DNA of 64,000 bases. Origin: Dolomitihabitans soli. Lineage in GTDB: Bacteria > Actinomycetota > Actinomycetes > Streptosporangiales > Streptosporangiaceae. The position numbers and the translations under genes were made by a program. This document shows, in pieces, positions 42,516 through 51,593 of this stretch. How positions within the stretch are numbered: the first letter of the stretch is position 1; each line of letters opens with the position of its first letter. Below the pieces are notes generated by a model. The model was not told the DNA's origin and did not search any database. It was given only the letters and a program-made list of their open reading frames with translations. The stretch covers positions 1 to 64,000 of the forward strand of contig NZ_JAKNTW010000041.1 in assembly GCF_022213955.1 (NCBI RefSeq). The letters run 5' to 3'.

Positions 42516-45173
42516 TCAGTCGAGGTGCAGGCGTGCCAGCTCCGTCCGGGTGGAGACGCCCAGCTTGGGGAAGGCGCGGTAGAGATGGTGGCCGACCGTC
42601 TTGGGGCTGAGGAACAGCCGCGCGGCGATCTCCTTGTTCGTCGCGCCGGTCGCCGCGAGCCGTACCACCTGCAGTTCCTGAGGGGTGAGCTGGGCCACCG
42701 CGTCCGCCGCCGCCGCGGGGGCGGGACTCTCGCCGGCCGCGCGCAGCTCGGCGCGGGCGTGCTCGGCCCACGGAGCCGCGCCGAGCCGCTCGAACCGCTC
42801 CAGCGCTTCGCGCAGGTGGCCGCGGGCCTCGGCCTTGTGCCGCTCGCGGCGCAGCCACTCCCCGTACAGCAGTTCGGTACGGGCACGTTCGAACGGCCGG
42901 GCCTCGCCCTGCAGCTCCAGCGCCCGCGCGTACAGCGCGCCGTCCGCGGTCACCAGCGCGCGGCAGCGCAGCACGAGCCCGTCCTCCCAGGGCAGACGTG
43001 CGGCGGCCGCCCACTGCTCCAGCCGGGCCAGCGGTTCGGCGGCGCGTTCCGGGCGGCCGAGCCGCACGGCGGCCTCCACCTGGTCGGCCGCGAAGTGCAC
43101 GCCGGGTCCCACGTGCTGGATCGGGCCGCGGGTGGCCGTTTCCAGCCGGTCCAGCGCCGCCTCGTAGCGGCCGCGGCCGAGGTCGAGCAACGCCAGCGCC
43201 CACTCGCACCACGCGGCGACAAGCGCGTTGGCGTGCGCCGGGAGACGCTGAAGGTTCCGCTCGGCCAGCCGCGCGCCGCGTTCGTCGCCGCGGACGGCGG
43301 CGACGTACGCCAGCAGCGCCTCGGCGTGGGCCGCGCGGCTGGGCTGGCCGATGTCCTCGGCGATGCGCAGGGCCTCGGTGGCGGACTGCAGCGCGTCGCG
43401 ATGACGCCCGAGGTTGGTCTCGGCGGTCGCCAAGGTGCACAACACGGCCGGCAGCCAGCCGATGGCTCCGCTCGCGCGGCTCTCCTCCGCCAGGTCCGCC
43501 ATGATGTCGCGGGTGTCGTCGTAGTCGCCGGTCAGCAGTGCCTGCAGCGCCACGTTGAGCCGCAGCCCCGGCGGCCCGCTTCTGCCCTGTGCGATGTGCT
43601 CGCGCAGCAACGCCACGCCCTCGGCCGCGTCGTGGGAGTACAGTTTCAGCGCCCCGCCGATGGAGTCGACGAGCTTGTCCCTGACCGGATCCGGCGGCAG
43701 TTCCTTGAGCATCCGGTGGGCCTGCGCCACCCGTGCGGGGTCACCGGCCGACCAGGACGCCCGCGTCGCGTCCGCCAGCATCGACGCGGCGCAGTCCGCG
43801 TCGAGCGGCGCGACCTGGCGCGCCGCCGCGACCAGCACCTCGTGAACCGTGCGCAACGAGCCGTGCTCGAATTCCACCCGGGCCCGCACGGTCGCGATGC
43901 GCGCCAGCGCGCGGGCGTCCTCGGTGAGCCGCAGTGCCTGCCCGGCCAGGTGCCGGGCGCGATCGGGCAGTCCCGCGTCCACGGCGATCTCAGCGGCCAG
44001 CGCCAGCCGTCGCGCTCGTCCCGCCTCCTCGGAGGTGAGCCGGGCGGCCCGTTCCAGCGCCGCGACGGCTGTCGCGTGCCCCGATCGCCGGCTGGCACGC
44101 AGGGCCGCCGCCTCCAGGTCCGCCGCCACCTCCTCGTCGGGTCCGGTGGCGGCCGCCGCCCGGTGCCAGGCCGCGCGGTCAGGGTCGCCGGCCAGCGCCT
44201 CCGCGAGCGCGGCGTGCGCGGCCAGCCGGTCGGTGAACGGCGCGCCCCGGTAGGCGGCCGTACGGATCAGCGGGTGCCGGAAGACGACCCTCTGTTCCTC
44301 TACGGTGATCAGTCCCTCGCCCTCGGCCGCCGCCAGCGCGTCTGCTTGCAGCCCGAGACCGGTCATGGCGCGCAGCGTGGCCGCCAGCGCGCCGCTCTCC
44401 TCCGCCGCTGCGACCAGCAGTGCCGTACGGACCGGCGCGGGCAGCTTGGCGATGCGCCGCTGATAGGCGTCCTGCAGACGGTGCGGCAGCGGCAGCGGCC
44501 CCGGGTCGCCGGCATCGGTCCGGGGCAGTTCGAGCAGGGCCAGGGGGTTGCCGTCGGCCTCGGCCAGCACCCGGTCGCGTACGTGCGAGGGCAGGTCCGG
44601 AGCATGTTCGGCCAGCACCGCCCGTGCGGCCACCGGATCCAGCCGCCCCAGCTCCAGTTCGGGCACGCCCGGCAGGGCGACCCCCTCCCGGGCCGCGAAC
44701 AGCAGGAACACCCCCTCGGCCGCCAGCCGGCGGGCGGCGAACGCCAGCGCCTCGGCCGACGGCCGGTCCAGCCACTGGGCGTCGTCCACCAGGCACAACA
44801 CGGGCCCGTCCGCGGCCAGCTCCGCCAGCAGCGACACCGTGGCCAGACCCACCAGGAAGCGGTTGTCGCCGCCCGGTGCCGCCAGGCCCAGCGCCGCCCG
44901 CAACGCCTCCGCCTGAGGGCCGGGGATGCCGGGCAGGTGCCGCATCGCACCGGACAGCAGGGACTGCAGCGCCGCGAACGGCAGCTCCGCCTCACTCTCC
45001 ACACCCGTGCAGCTCAACACCTGAAACTCCTGATGTGAGCCCGCCCACCGCAGCAACGCCGACTTGCCGCCGCCCGGCTCACCCAGGACCACGACGGCAC
45101 CACCTCGGCCGGACGCGATCTCCGCCAGGAGCCGGCCGAGCTCGCGCTGCTCTGGCTCCCGCCCGTACAACAT
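42516..45173 (-). CDS. LAL (MalT-like) LuxR-family ATPase regulator
   Basis: This encodes 885 aa. AGGAG six bases upstream selects the ATG at 45173. An N-terminal AAA ATPase has Walker A GEPGGGKSALL and Walker B LCLVDDAQWLD. A long helical, TPR-like middle region follows. The C-terminal LuxR helix-turn-helix contains LTPQELQVVRLAATG, TNKEIAARLFLSPKTV and GHHLYRAFPKLGV. This is a large cytoplasmic activator of the kind that controls antibiotic or sugar genes. It precedes the exporter pair by 115 bases on the same strand. The 280 bases upstream of its start hold no convincing gene. Confidence 0.9.
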   Translation of the reverse strand: MLYGREPEQRELGRLLAEIASGRGGAVVVLGEPGGGKSALLRWAGSHQEFQVLSCTGVESEAELPFAALQSLLSGAMRHLPGIPGPQAEALRAALGLAAPGGDNRFLVGLATVSLLAELAADGPVLCLVDDAQWLDRPSAEALAFAARRLAAEGVFLLFAAREGVALPGVPELELGRLDPVAARAVLAEHAPDLPSHVRDRVLAEADGNPLALLELPRTDAGDPGPLPLPHRLQDAYQRRIAKLPAPVRTALLVAAAEESGALAATLRAMTGLGLQADALAAAEGEGLITVEEQRVVFRHPLIRTAAYRGAPFTDRLAAHAALAEALAGDPDRAAWHRAAAATGPDEEVAADLEAAALRASRRSGHATAVAALERAARLTSEEAGRARRLALAAEIAVDAGLPDRARHLAGQALRLTEDARALARIATVRARVEFEHGSLRTVHEVLVAAARQVAPLDADCAASMLADATRASWSAGDPARVAQAHRMLKELPPDPVRDKLVDSIGGALKLYSHDAAEGVALLREHIAQGRSGPPGLRLNVALQALLTGDYDDTRDIMADLAEESRASGAIGWLPAVLCTLATAETNLGRHRDALQSATEALRIAEDIGQPSRAAHAEALLAYVAAVRGDERGARLAERNLQRLPAHANALVAAWCEWALALLDLGRGRYEAALDRLETATRGPIQHVGPGVHFAADQVEAAVRLGRPERAAEPLARLEQWAAAARLPWEDGLVLRCRALVTADGALYARALELQGEARPFERARTELLYGEWLRRERHKAEARGHLREALERFERLGAAPWAEHARAELRAAGESPAPAAAADAVAQLTPQELQVVRLAATGATNKEIAARLFLSPKTVGHHLYRAFPKLGVSTRTELARLHLD

Positions 45174-45453
45174 CAGGCTCTCCTGCCCTCGCATGTCAAC
45201 TGACCTTGACGCGCGGGCAGCATACGCGTCCCGGTCGGTCGCTGCAGCCCTCCGCACTGAGTTCTTCCCGCGACACGAGGATGATCGCCACTTCTCACCC
45301 CGCGTCGAGATCGTCGACAGTGCGGCCGTCGGCGGTGGTGATGGCTGTCAGAGCCCGTTCGGCCAGGGCGCGGAGATCTTGGTGCGGTTTGGTGACGCCG
45401 GTCTGGCATCCCCGATCGCCGGAGACGCTTGCTCACTCCAGACGGCGCGGTGC

Positions 45454-46569
45454 TCAGTCGATGATCGCCGGGAAGTACGGGTCGGGCTCCCAGTCGTCCT
45501 CGAAACCCGACTCCTCAGGATCACAACAGTCCTCCCACTCTTCGAGTCCCCGGCGGTCGTCGGTGTTGACTTCGACTCCGGCATCGGTGAACCGGGTGCG
45601 GATCCGTTCGGTCATCTCCTCCGACATGTAATGGTGGTGCAGGTCGAGCCGGTCCAGGTTGCGGAAGATCGGGGTGTCCAGAAGGACACGGGCGCCCTTG
45701 TCGGTGAGGGTGCCCAAGGACAGGTCGAGGGCGGCCAGTCGGCGAGTGATGGGGGCGTCGGCCAAAGCGGTGACCAGCTCGTCGGTGTCCTGGCCGTTGC
45801 GCAGACCGAGGTACTTCAGAGCGGGGAAGGCCGAGCCCGGCAGCAGCGGTGCCAGATCGGCGGGTCTGGCGCCGTCGTTGTCCGCCGAGCCGAGGAAGAG
45901 CTCCAGGTGCTCCAGCGCAGGGAGCTCGGAGGCCAGAACGCTGCGCACCACGACTGGATCCAGCCGGTGGGACTGAAGCGTCAGGCGGCGCAATCCTTCG
46001 TGACGCGGTACGTTCCACGCGAGCCGGAAGGCCCCAATCGCTGGGAACGCCATGTGGTCGGCCCCCCGGACGGCGAATTCGGTCAACCTGGGAAAGGTCG
46101 CCAACAGTGGTGAGACGTCGGTCTGTGCGACCCAGGAGATCTTCCTGGTCTCCGTCACGATGACCTCGCCGAAGAACAGCGCGCTCAGCGCGGGAAACTC
46201 CGCGGAACGCTCTATCAACAGGTCGCGCACCTCGTCGGGCCTGTCGTTGGCCGGCCCGGGATTCCAGCAGTCACCGATGATCAGTGCGGTGATGACCGTG
46301 GTGTCGATCTCGCCGATAAAGCGCTCAAGGTAATTCCGGAAGCATTCTTCGTCCCCGCCGCTCTCCAACCGCAACCGCCACGCGAATGCGCTTGGGTCGG
46401 CTTTCGCCGCGGCGAACCGCTCATCGGTAGGCAGCGAGTCGGGTTTGGGGCGGCCCTCCTTCTCCGCCTCGAACCCGGCATGCAGCAACTTGACGGCGAG
46501 CGCCTCCGTGGACAGGAAGTCGATGGTCTCCAGCCCTGCGAATTCGCGCATGTACCTAAGGTTTGGCAT
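45454..46569 (-). CDS. STM4015-like leucine-rich-repeat protein
   Basis: This encodes 371 aa from ATG 46569, which has GGAAGG six bases upstream; a TTG at 46662 would add 31 residues without a clear ribosome site. Repeats of the LxxLxLxxN kind run through the C-terminal half (LEHLELFLGS, LKYLGLRNGQ, LAALDLSLGTLTDKG, LDRLDLHHHYMS), ending in an acidic tail. The pattern matches the STM4015 family of scaffold-like proteins of unknown role. It is monocistronic. Copy B of the dispersed element lies about 280 bases upstream. Confidence 0.7.
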   Translation of the reverse strand: MPNLRYMREFAGLETIDFLSTEALAVKLLHAGFEAEKEGRPKPDSLPTDERFAAAKADPSAFAWRLRLESGGDEECFRNYLERFIGEIDTTVITALIIGDCWNPGPANDRPDEVRDLLIERSAEFPALSALFFGEVIVTETRKISWVAQTDVSPLLATFPRLTEFAVRGADHMAFPAIGAFRLAWNVPRHEGLRRLTLQSHRLDPVVVRSVLASELPALEHLELFLGSADNDGARPADLAPLLPGSAFPALKYLGLRNGQDTDELVTALADAPITRRLAALDLSLGTLTDKGARVLLDTPIFRNLDRLDLHHHYMSEEMTERIRTRFTDAGVEVNTDDRRGLEEWEDCCDPEESGFEDDWEPDPYFPAIID

Positions 46570-47081
46570 GTGTAGCCTTCCGATCGTTTCGGGATCAGAA
46601 ACGACAAACGTCGAAAGATCAGGGGCCTTGGCAGCCGGGCCGGCATGGGCATTGCCGGTCAACCCTAGAGAGCGGCGGTATGTGTGGGGTATGCCGATGA
46701 TCGATCCACCTTGACAGCCGGGCGAGGGGCGAACCGCCCTGGTGGCCTCGCTCTCTCGCCCGCTCCCGCTTCGGGCGGGTTGACGGCAGACGCGAGGGTC
46801 AGGCGGACGAGGATGCGCGCGAAGCCTGAGCTCGTGGCGGGACCGTCGTGCAATTAACGTGCAATTGAACAGGGTGACGCGCGGTCACTCACGTCCAGCC
46901 GTACGCCCGGCTCAGCGCCTCGACAAGCCATGATCGATGCAATTCCCAAGCTGACGGAATTGGCCTGAGGATCTTCGAAACACACCGAGATCACCCTGCC
47001 GGCCCACACGCTCCGTCACCATCGAATTCGTGCCAGAGCCATTGACCGGACGGACCCGTTGAGCGCGAGGATGGTCGTGAT
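46570..47081. other. Gene-free stretch
   Basis: It contains the dispersed element copy B (46848-46893) and a GC-rich hairpin-like piece (CCCGCTCCCGCTTCGGGCGGG near 46766, written here as its short arms CCCGC/GCGGG). A short minus-strand frame (46665-46853) has no recognisable protein. Confidence 0.45.
46848..46893 (-). repeat. Dispersed element, copy B
   Basis: It shares GTGCAATTA-CGTGCAA, CAGGGT-ACG and CGGTCACTCA with copy A at 2457-2514. Both copies lie a few hundred bases upstream of a minus-strand gene. Confidence 0.5.
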
Positions 47082-47891
47082 TCAGAACTCCAGTCTGTAC
47101 ATGACGGCCATGCGCCGCATCACGGGAAGCTTCCGGGCTGCCCAGACCAGGGCCCGGTAAGGAGCGCGAAGGCGCTCGTAGCCCTGGAGATCGAAGGCGC
47201 TGACGGCGTCGGTGCAGCGCAGACGGGGATGGATCGAGACCAGCTCGTCCGCGCCGTCGATACCCCAGTACAGGGTCGCCTTGGCGACCTGGACCGGCTT
47301 GTTGACTTTCTGCATCTTGATGCCGCGCGTGCTGAAGGCGTCGAAGACGAGCTGACCGGAGGGGAAGTGCTCGACGATGCGCCGCAGCAGCTCCCGGCCC
47401 TCCCCCTGGCGCAGGTACATAGTCAGCCCCTCGGTCACGACAAGCACCGGCAGGTCGCCGGACACCTGCTCCAGCCAGCCGGGCGGGGTCACCGAGGAGG
47501 CGATCAGCTCGTAGCCGTCGCGCTCGGGGAAGAGCTTGCGGCGCAGCTCGATGACATCGGGGTAGTCCACGTCGAACCAGCGCACCGACGGCCCCGGGTC
47601 GACCCGGTAGACGCGGGTGTCCATGCCGCAACCCAGGTGGAGCACGATGGCCTCGGGATGATCTCGGAGGAACTCCCGCGTCCACATGTCGAAGTGCAGG
47701 CTGCGGATCGCCACGGTGGCCGCATCGCCGCGCTTGATGCCCACCTTGGTGAAGTCGAAGTCGATCTTGTTGATCGCGTCCAGGGCCATCGTGTCGTGCA
47801 GGACCGAGTCGGGGGACTGGGCGTCGACGGCCTTGCCGTACAGAGTGGCCAGCATGGTGGCGGGCGCGCCGGTGAAATCGATCTTCTCCAT
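47082..47891 (-). CDS. LCM-family class I SAM-dependent methyltransferase
   Basis: This encodes 269 aa. The SAM-binding motif reads VLHLGCGMDTRVYR (~84-97), followed by FDVDYPDVIELRRKLFP and VTEGLTMYL, the pattern of the leucine-carboxyl-methyltransferase-like family that in actinomycetes often methylates secondary metabolites or polyketide acids. The acceptor is unknown. A TCACG-N4-CGTGA palindrome at 47917-47930, upstream of the start, may be an operator. Confidence 0.88.
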   Translation of the reverse strand: MEKIDFTGAPATMLATLYGKAVDAQSPDSVLHDTMALDAINKIDFDFTKVGIKRGDAATVAIRSLHFDMWTREFLRDHPEAIVLHLGCGMDTRVYRVDPGPSVRWFDVDYPDVIELRRKLFPERDGYELIASSVTPPGWLEQVSGDLPVLVVTEGLTMYLRQGEGRELLRRIVEHFPSGQLVFDAFSTRGIKMQKVNKPVQVAKATLYWGIDGADELVSIHPRLRCTDAVSAFDLQGYERLRAPYRALVWAARKLPVMRRMAVMYRLEF

Positions 47892-48336
47892 AGGCTCACG
47901 CTACGCCTGAAACACGTCACGACCGCGTGATATCGGCGTATGGAATCTGTTCCCGGATAGTCGTGGATGCCTTAGTTCGGTCGGGTGGACGTGGGAGCCC
48001 ACCTGCGCCGCCCCTGCGCGTCGACGTCACCGCCGAACCGGCCATCGAGCCACTGCATCGAGCGCACGTGGAACGCGATCCGCACGGAAGCCGTTGCAGA
48101 TAGTGGCGAACGACTTGCTGGGAGTCTCTCCCGAGTCGCTGTCCCCCTGTCGCGCCTAACCCCCGTAGTCTCGCGCTGATTGGATCACCGTTCGCCCGCC
48201 GTCTCCCACGGCAGCGCCTGGTGGCCTAATCGCCGCCGGGAGTGTGCGGGGATCTGCGGCCCCTGCTCGGCGAACGTCTACCACGAGTAAGACGCCTGGT
48301 CACAGCACCAGCGCCGCCGAGCCGGCGATCATCTGA
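47892..48336. other. Gene-free stretch with an inverted repeat
   Basis: Only the TCACG-N4-CGTGA palindrome at 47917-47930 stands out. The rest shows no convincing coding or RNA feature on either strand. Confidence 0.45.
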
Positions 48337-49071
48337 TCAGTGATCCCTCAGGAAGGCGAGCGCGTCGGGGGCGAACCGCTTGTCGGTAAAGGTGCCGCTG
48401 TGGCTGCGGCCCGGGTAGACGATCAGCTGTGCGTCGGGGACGCCGGCCGCCGTCTGCCTGGCCAGGTCCAGCGGGTAGACGACGTCCTTCTCGCCGTGGA
48501 TGAGCAGCGTTGCCGCCTTGATGTCGGCCAGTCGCCCGCGTAGGTCGAAGCCGTCCTCGGCGTTGAGTACGGTCGCCGCGTCCGTGTGGTCCTTGGCGCC
48601 GTCCGACAACCACAGGAGCCCGGCGAGCAGCCACCGCCCGACCGGTGACTCGGTGACGACCTCGGCCAGCGCCGGGCTGGGGCGCCTGCCCTGGCGCACC
48701 CTGTCGATGTACGCCCGCTGGGCCCGCTTGCCGACTGGGCCGAGGGTGGCCGCCGTGCCGCCGAGAACCAGCCGATCCACCAGGTCGGGATGGTCGGCAG
48801 CGAGTTGGAGGGCGATCGACCCGCCGGTGGATATGCCGAGTACGTTGGCCGGCCCCTTGATCGCCCCGGCATAGAGGGCAGCCAGTTCGGCCATGGTCGT
48901 GGTCGGCGGCAGGCCCGGCGGGCGGTTGAGCAGGTGAACGGTGAAGTGCTCGGTGAACGGCTTGATCAGCCGCATGGTGGACCAGAGGGCGAGTCCCTTC
49001 GGGTTGGCGGCCTCGGGGGTGTAGAGCAACACGACCAGGGGAGGGCCGTCGCCGATCGTCAGATTCAGCAT
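48337..49071 (-). CDS. Alpha/beta-hydrolase
   Basis: This encodes 244 aa. It has nucleophile elbow LGISTGGS, a late HGEKDVVYP for the Asp and GRSHSG for the His of the triad. An unusual N-terminus lacks the HGxP oxyanion motif (VVLLYTPEAANPKG). The substrate is unknown. Its ATG overlaps the end of the TetR gene by seven bases, so the two are co-transcribed and the TetR probably controls it. Confidence 0.85.
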   Translation of the reverse strand: MLNLTIGDGPPLVVLLYTPEAANPKGLALWSTMRLIKPFTEHFTVHLLNRPPGLPPTTTMAELAALYAGAIKGPANVLGISTGGSIALQLAADHPDLVDRLVLGGTAATLGPVGKRAQRAYIDRVRQGRRPSPALAEVVTESPVGRWLLAGLLWLSDGAKDHTDAATVLNAEDGFDLRGRLADIKAATLLIHGEKDVVYPLDLARQTAAGVPDAQLIVYPGRSHSGTFTDKRFAPDALAFLRDH

Positions 49072-49664
49072 GAGGTGATCCCCTCCGTTACAGCGTCGAT
49101 CAGGCGGTCCATGACCGCCGGGTAGCTGTCGGGCCCCAGGTGCTCGGCGTGCAGGGGGGTGAGCAGCACCGCGCGGAGCACGCCGAGCAGCACTTGTGGG
49201 TCGCCCTCCAACCGCGTACTGATGAACTCCAGCAGGTCACTCATGGGCCCGCCGGCCGCTGCGGCCATCCGCTCAGGAGTGAGCCGGGCGGCCACTGCGG
49301 CCATTTCCTCGGGGTGGGTCATCAGTCGCCGGTACAGCGGGTTGGTGTCGAGCTCGGTGACCGTGGCTCGAAGGAAACGCCGCAGAGCGTCGCGGGTGTC
49401 GGTGCCCTTGCGCAGGCCCTCGTCGATGACCCGCCGTCTGATCTCCTCGCTCTGCCGTAGGGCGGTCTCGAAGTAGAGGTCCTCCTTCGAGTCATAGAAG
49501 GAGTACAGCGAGGCCTTGGCGATCCCCGCGGGAGCGGTCAGCTCCTCGATGGACGTCTTGCGCAGACCCTGGGTCGAGAACAGGCGGGTCGCGGTGTCGA
49601 GCAACTGCTCAGCGATCCGCGCCCGCTCTGTTTCTGAGAAGACCGGAGACATATTTTTATCCAT
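49065..49664 (-). CDS. TetR-family regulator
   Basis: This encodes 199 aa (195 if the second ATG at 49652 is used). The N-terminal helix-turn-helix reads IEELTAPAGIAKASLYSFYDSKEDLY. The C-terminal ligand domain is of the usual TetR length. It is first in a bicistron with the hydrolase. A long inverted repeat overlaps its start (49662-49692) and fits autorepression. Confidence 0.88.
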   Translation of the reverse strand: MDKNMSPVFSETERARIAEQLLDTATRLFSTQGLRKTSIEELTAPAGIAKASLYSFYDSKEDLYFETALRQSEEIRRRVIDEGLRKGTDTRDALRRFLRATVTELDTNPLYRRLMTHPEEMAAVAARLTPERMAAAAGGPMSDLLEFISTRLEGDPQVLLGVLRAVLLTPLHAEHLGPDSYPAVMDRLIDAVTEGITSC

Positions 49665-49692
49665 ATGAACAGTTTGTTTATTTGTTCATATG
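49662..49692. promoter_or_regulatory. TetR operator candidate, CATATGAACA-N11-TGTTCATATG
   Basis: Perfect 10-bp inverted arms lie in an A/T-rich island that is striking in this GC-rich DNA. The site overlaps the start codon of the TetR gene at 49664, ideal for autorepression. Confidence 0.7.
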
Positions 49693-49754
49693 CTAGCGGG
49701 CGGGCCGGCAGCGCGCGCGTCAGAAATCCATCCGTACTCGTTGACGGGTGCCGT

Positions 49755-49880
49755 AGCGCCTTGTTCCACACCTGATGGCCGGTGTAGCGCGGATTGATCA
49801 GGATCGCGCGTACGGCGCGCTTCGACCAGGCCGATCCCTCTGTCCGGGGGCATCCCGTCTCCTTCCGCCCACGACCGGGC
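49755..49880 (-). pseudogene. Serine-recombinase fragment (Recombinase domain)
   Basis: The minus strand reads GSAWSKRAVRAILINPRYTG and then HQVWNK before losing similarity. This WSK-AVRAIL-NPRYTG-QVWN signature is the start of the PF07508 recombinase domain of large serine integrases. No catalytic domain or zinc ribbon is found around it. It is a leftover of a phage or integrative element integrase, wedged between the two TetR genes. Confidence 0.72.
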
Positions 49881-49914
49881 CGGAACCGGCGCCGAGCGGC
49901 TGTGGCTCGAGATT

Positions 49915-49950
49915 CATGTTAGACACTAACAAATGATAGTTTCTAACATG
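49915..49950. promoter_or_regulatory. TetR operator candidate, CATGTTAGA-N18-TCTAACATG
   Basis: Nine-base inverted arms surround further half-sites (GTTAG-ACA-CTAAC at 49918-49930). The right arm ends on the GTG start of the TetR gene at 49950. Autoregulation is inferred. Confidence 0.6.
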
Positions 49951-50567
49951 TGATTGATCGGGCAAACCTGCGCGAGCGCCGGAAGATGCGCACACGTCGA
50001 TCCATCCAGGAACACGCGATGCGGCTCTTCCTCGAGCGCGGCTATGACGCCACGACCGTCAGTGACGTGGCGGCCGCAGCCGAGGTCTCGTCGATGACGG
50101 TGTTTCGCCATTTCCCTACCAAAGAAGATCTCGTCCTGTCCGACGACTACGATCCGCTGATCGCGGATCGGATCAAGTCGCAGCCGCCCGACGAGCCGCT
50201 GATGCGGCGAATGGCGGCGAGTCTGCTTCAGGGTGTCGCCGGGCTGTCGGCCGACGATCGAGAACTGCTGCTGGCCCGGCTGCGCCTCACCCTGGCCACG
50301 CCCGCGCTGCGAGCACGGCAGCTGGACAACCAGTACGCGACCCAAAGGGCCATCGTCGAGGCGCTGCGCAGCGACCCCCCCGACCCCGATCAGGAGTTTC
50401 GGCTATGGGTCAGCGCCGGTGCGTGCCTGGCCGCCGCGGCCGCCGCGATCATCCGCTGGGCGGAGCAGGACGGGCGCCTCGACCTTGGTGAGCTGATGGC
50501 ATACGCCCTGGCCATCGTGACCGGCGAGGACGGAAACCCGCCTCACCCATCGCCTGGTCGGCACTGA
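49950..50567 (+). CDS. TetR-family regulator
   Basis: This encodes 205 aa from GTG 49950, with little or no leader. The helix-turn-helix TVSDVAAAAEVSSMTVFRHFPTKEDLV is of the kind found in actinomycete TetR proteins that control drug or hydrolase genes. The following hydrolase gene (50665) is on the same strand 97 bases away and is a likely target. Confidence 0.86.
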   Translation: MIDRANLRERRKMRTRRSIQEHAMRLFLERGYDATTVSDVAAAAEVSSMTVFRHFPTKEDLVLSDDYDPLIADRIKSQPPDEPLMRRMAASLLQGVAGLSADDRELLLARLRLTLATPALRARQLDNQYATQRAIVEALRSDPPDPDQEFRLWVSAGACLAAAAAAIIRWAEQDGRLDLGELMAYALAIVTGEDGNPPHPSPGRH

Positions 50568-50664
50568 CAGACCCCGTTCGGCGGGGCGCGGGGCTCTCAT
50601 GTCCAGCCCTGACCTTCCGCGTGCGTCGCCGCCTTTCTCTTGTCTCAGCAGAGGAGAGTCCCCC

Positions 50665-51537
50665 ATGCCTCGTGACAGCCAATGCGTCTACCGAAGCACC
50701 GCAGGACAGCAAGCCATCACCGACTGGTGCACCGGCCAATTGGACCGGTGGCCGATAGCGCACCAGCGGCACTGGATCTCCACCAGCGCGGGGCAGACCC
50801 ATCTGCTGACCGCGGGATCGGGTTCACCCGCGGTCGTGCTGGTGCCCGGCACCAACGCCAACGCCGCGACCTACCTGCCTTTGGCCACGGCACTGGCCGC
50901 ACGATGGCCGACGCTCATCGCCGATCTCCCCGGCCAACCAGGGCTGAGCGCCGCTGATCGCCCCCGCCGGGACCGGCTCACCTGGTACGGGCGGTGGCTG
51001 GGAGAGGTGCTCGAGGAGACAGAGACCGAAGAAGCGATCGTGGTCGGCCATTCCCTGGGCGGTGCGATCGCCCTGGCCTGCGACTCGCCGCGCATCGCGG
51101 CGCGCGTGCTGCTCTCCACCGGCGGTCTGACCCGCCTGAGAGTCGGCACCGCGATGCTCGCCGCGACCCTGCCGTGGATGATGCGCCCCACTCAGGCGCA
51201 CAGCGCCGCCCTACTGCAGCAGTTTCTCGCCCCCGGGCACATCCCGCCCGCCGTTCTCGTCGACTGGTACACCCTCGTCGCGCGAAACTGCCGCTCCAGC
51301 CTTGCGCCACCCGCCCTGCCGGCACAGACGCTCCTGCAACGGCAGTCCGTCCCGTGTCTGGTGGCCACCGGCGAACACGACGCGTTCGTGCCGCCCCAGC
51401 GACTACGCCCAGCAGCCCTGCGCCACCTCGCCACCCGGCTGCGGGTCATCCCCGCAACAGGACACCTCGCCACCGACGAGCAGCCGCAACAGGTCGTCTC
51501 CCTCGTTGAGGAGATCTCCCGAGCTCTCCTGCGATGA
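50665..51537 (+). CDS. Alpha/beta-hydrolase
   Basis: This encodes 290 aa from ATG 50665, preceded by GAGGAG; an ATG 66 bases upstream lacks a ribosome site. The nucleophile elbow reads VVGHSLGGAIAL, the acid TGEHDAFVPP and the His TGHLATDEQP. The oxyanion region (VVLVPGTNANAATY) suggests an esterase or lactonase. It follows a TetR gene on the same strand. Confidence 0.86.
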   Translation: MPRDSQCVYRSTAGQQAITDWCTGQLDRWPIAHQRHWISTSAGQTHLLTAGSGSPAVVLVPGTNANAATYLPLATALAARWPTLIADLPGQPGLSAADRPRRDRLTWYGRWLGEVLEETETEEAIVVGHSLGGAIALACDSPRIAARVLLSTGGLTRLRVGTAMLAATLPWMMRPTQAHSAALLQQFLAPGHIPPAVLVDWYTLVARNCRSSLAPPALPAQTLLQRQSVPCLVATGEHDAFVPPQRLRPAALRHLATRLRVIPATGHLATDEQPQQVVSLVEEISRALLR

Positions 51538-51593
51538 CTCCCCCGCTGGGCCGCCAGGCTCCACTCGTACAGGGAGCGGTGGGACACCGGCGT

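Noticed and set aside
46665-46853. Short minus-strand frame of 62 codons
   Set aside because: There is no ribosome site and no familiar pattern; it overlaps the GC-rich gene-free stretch.
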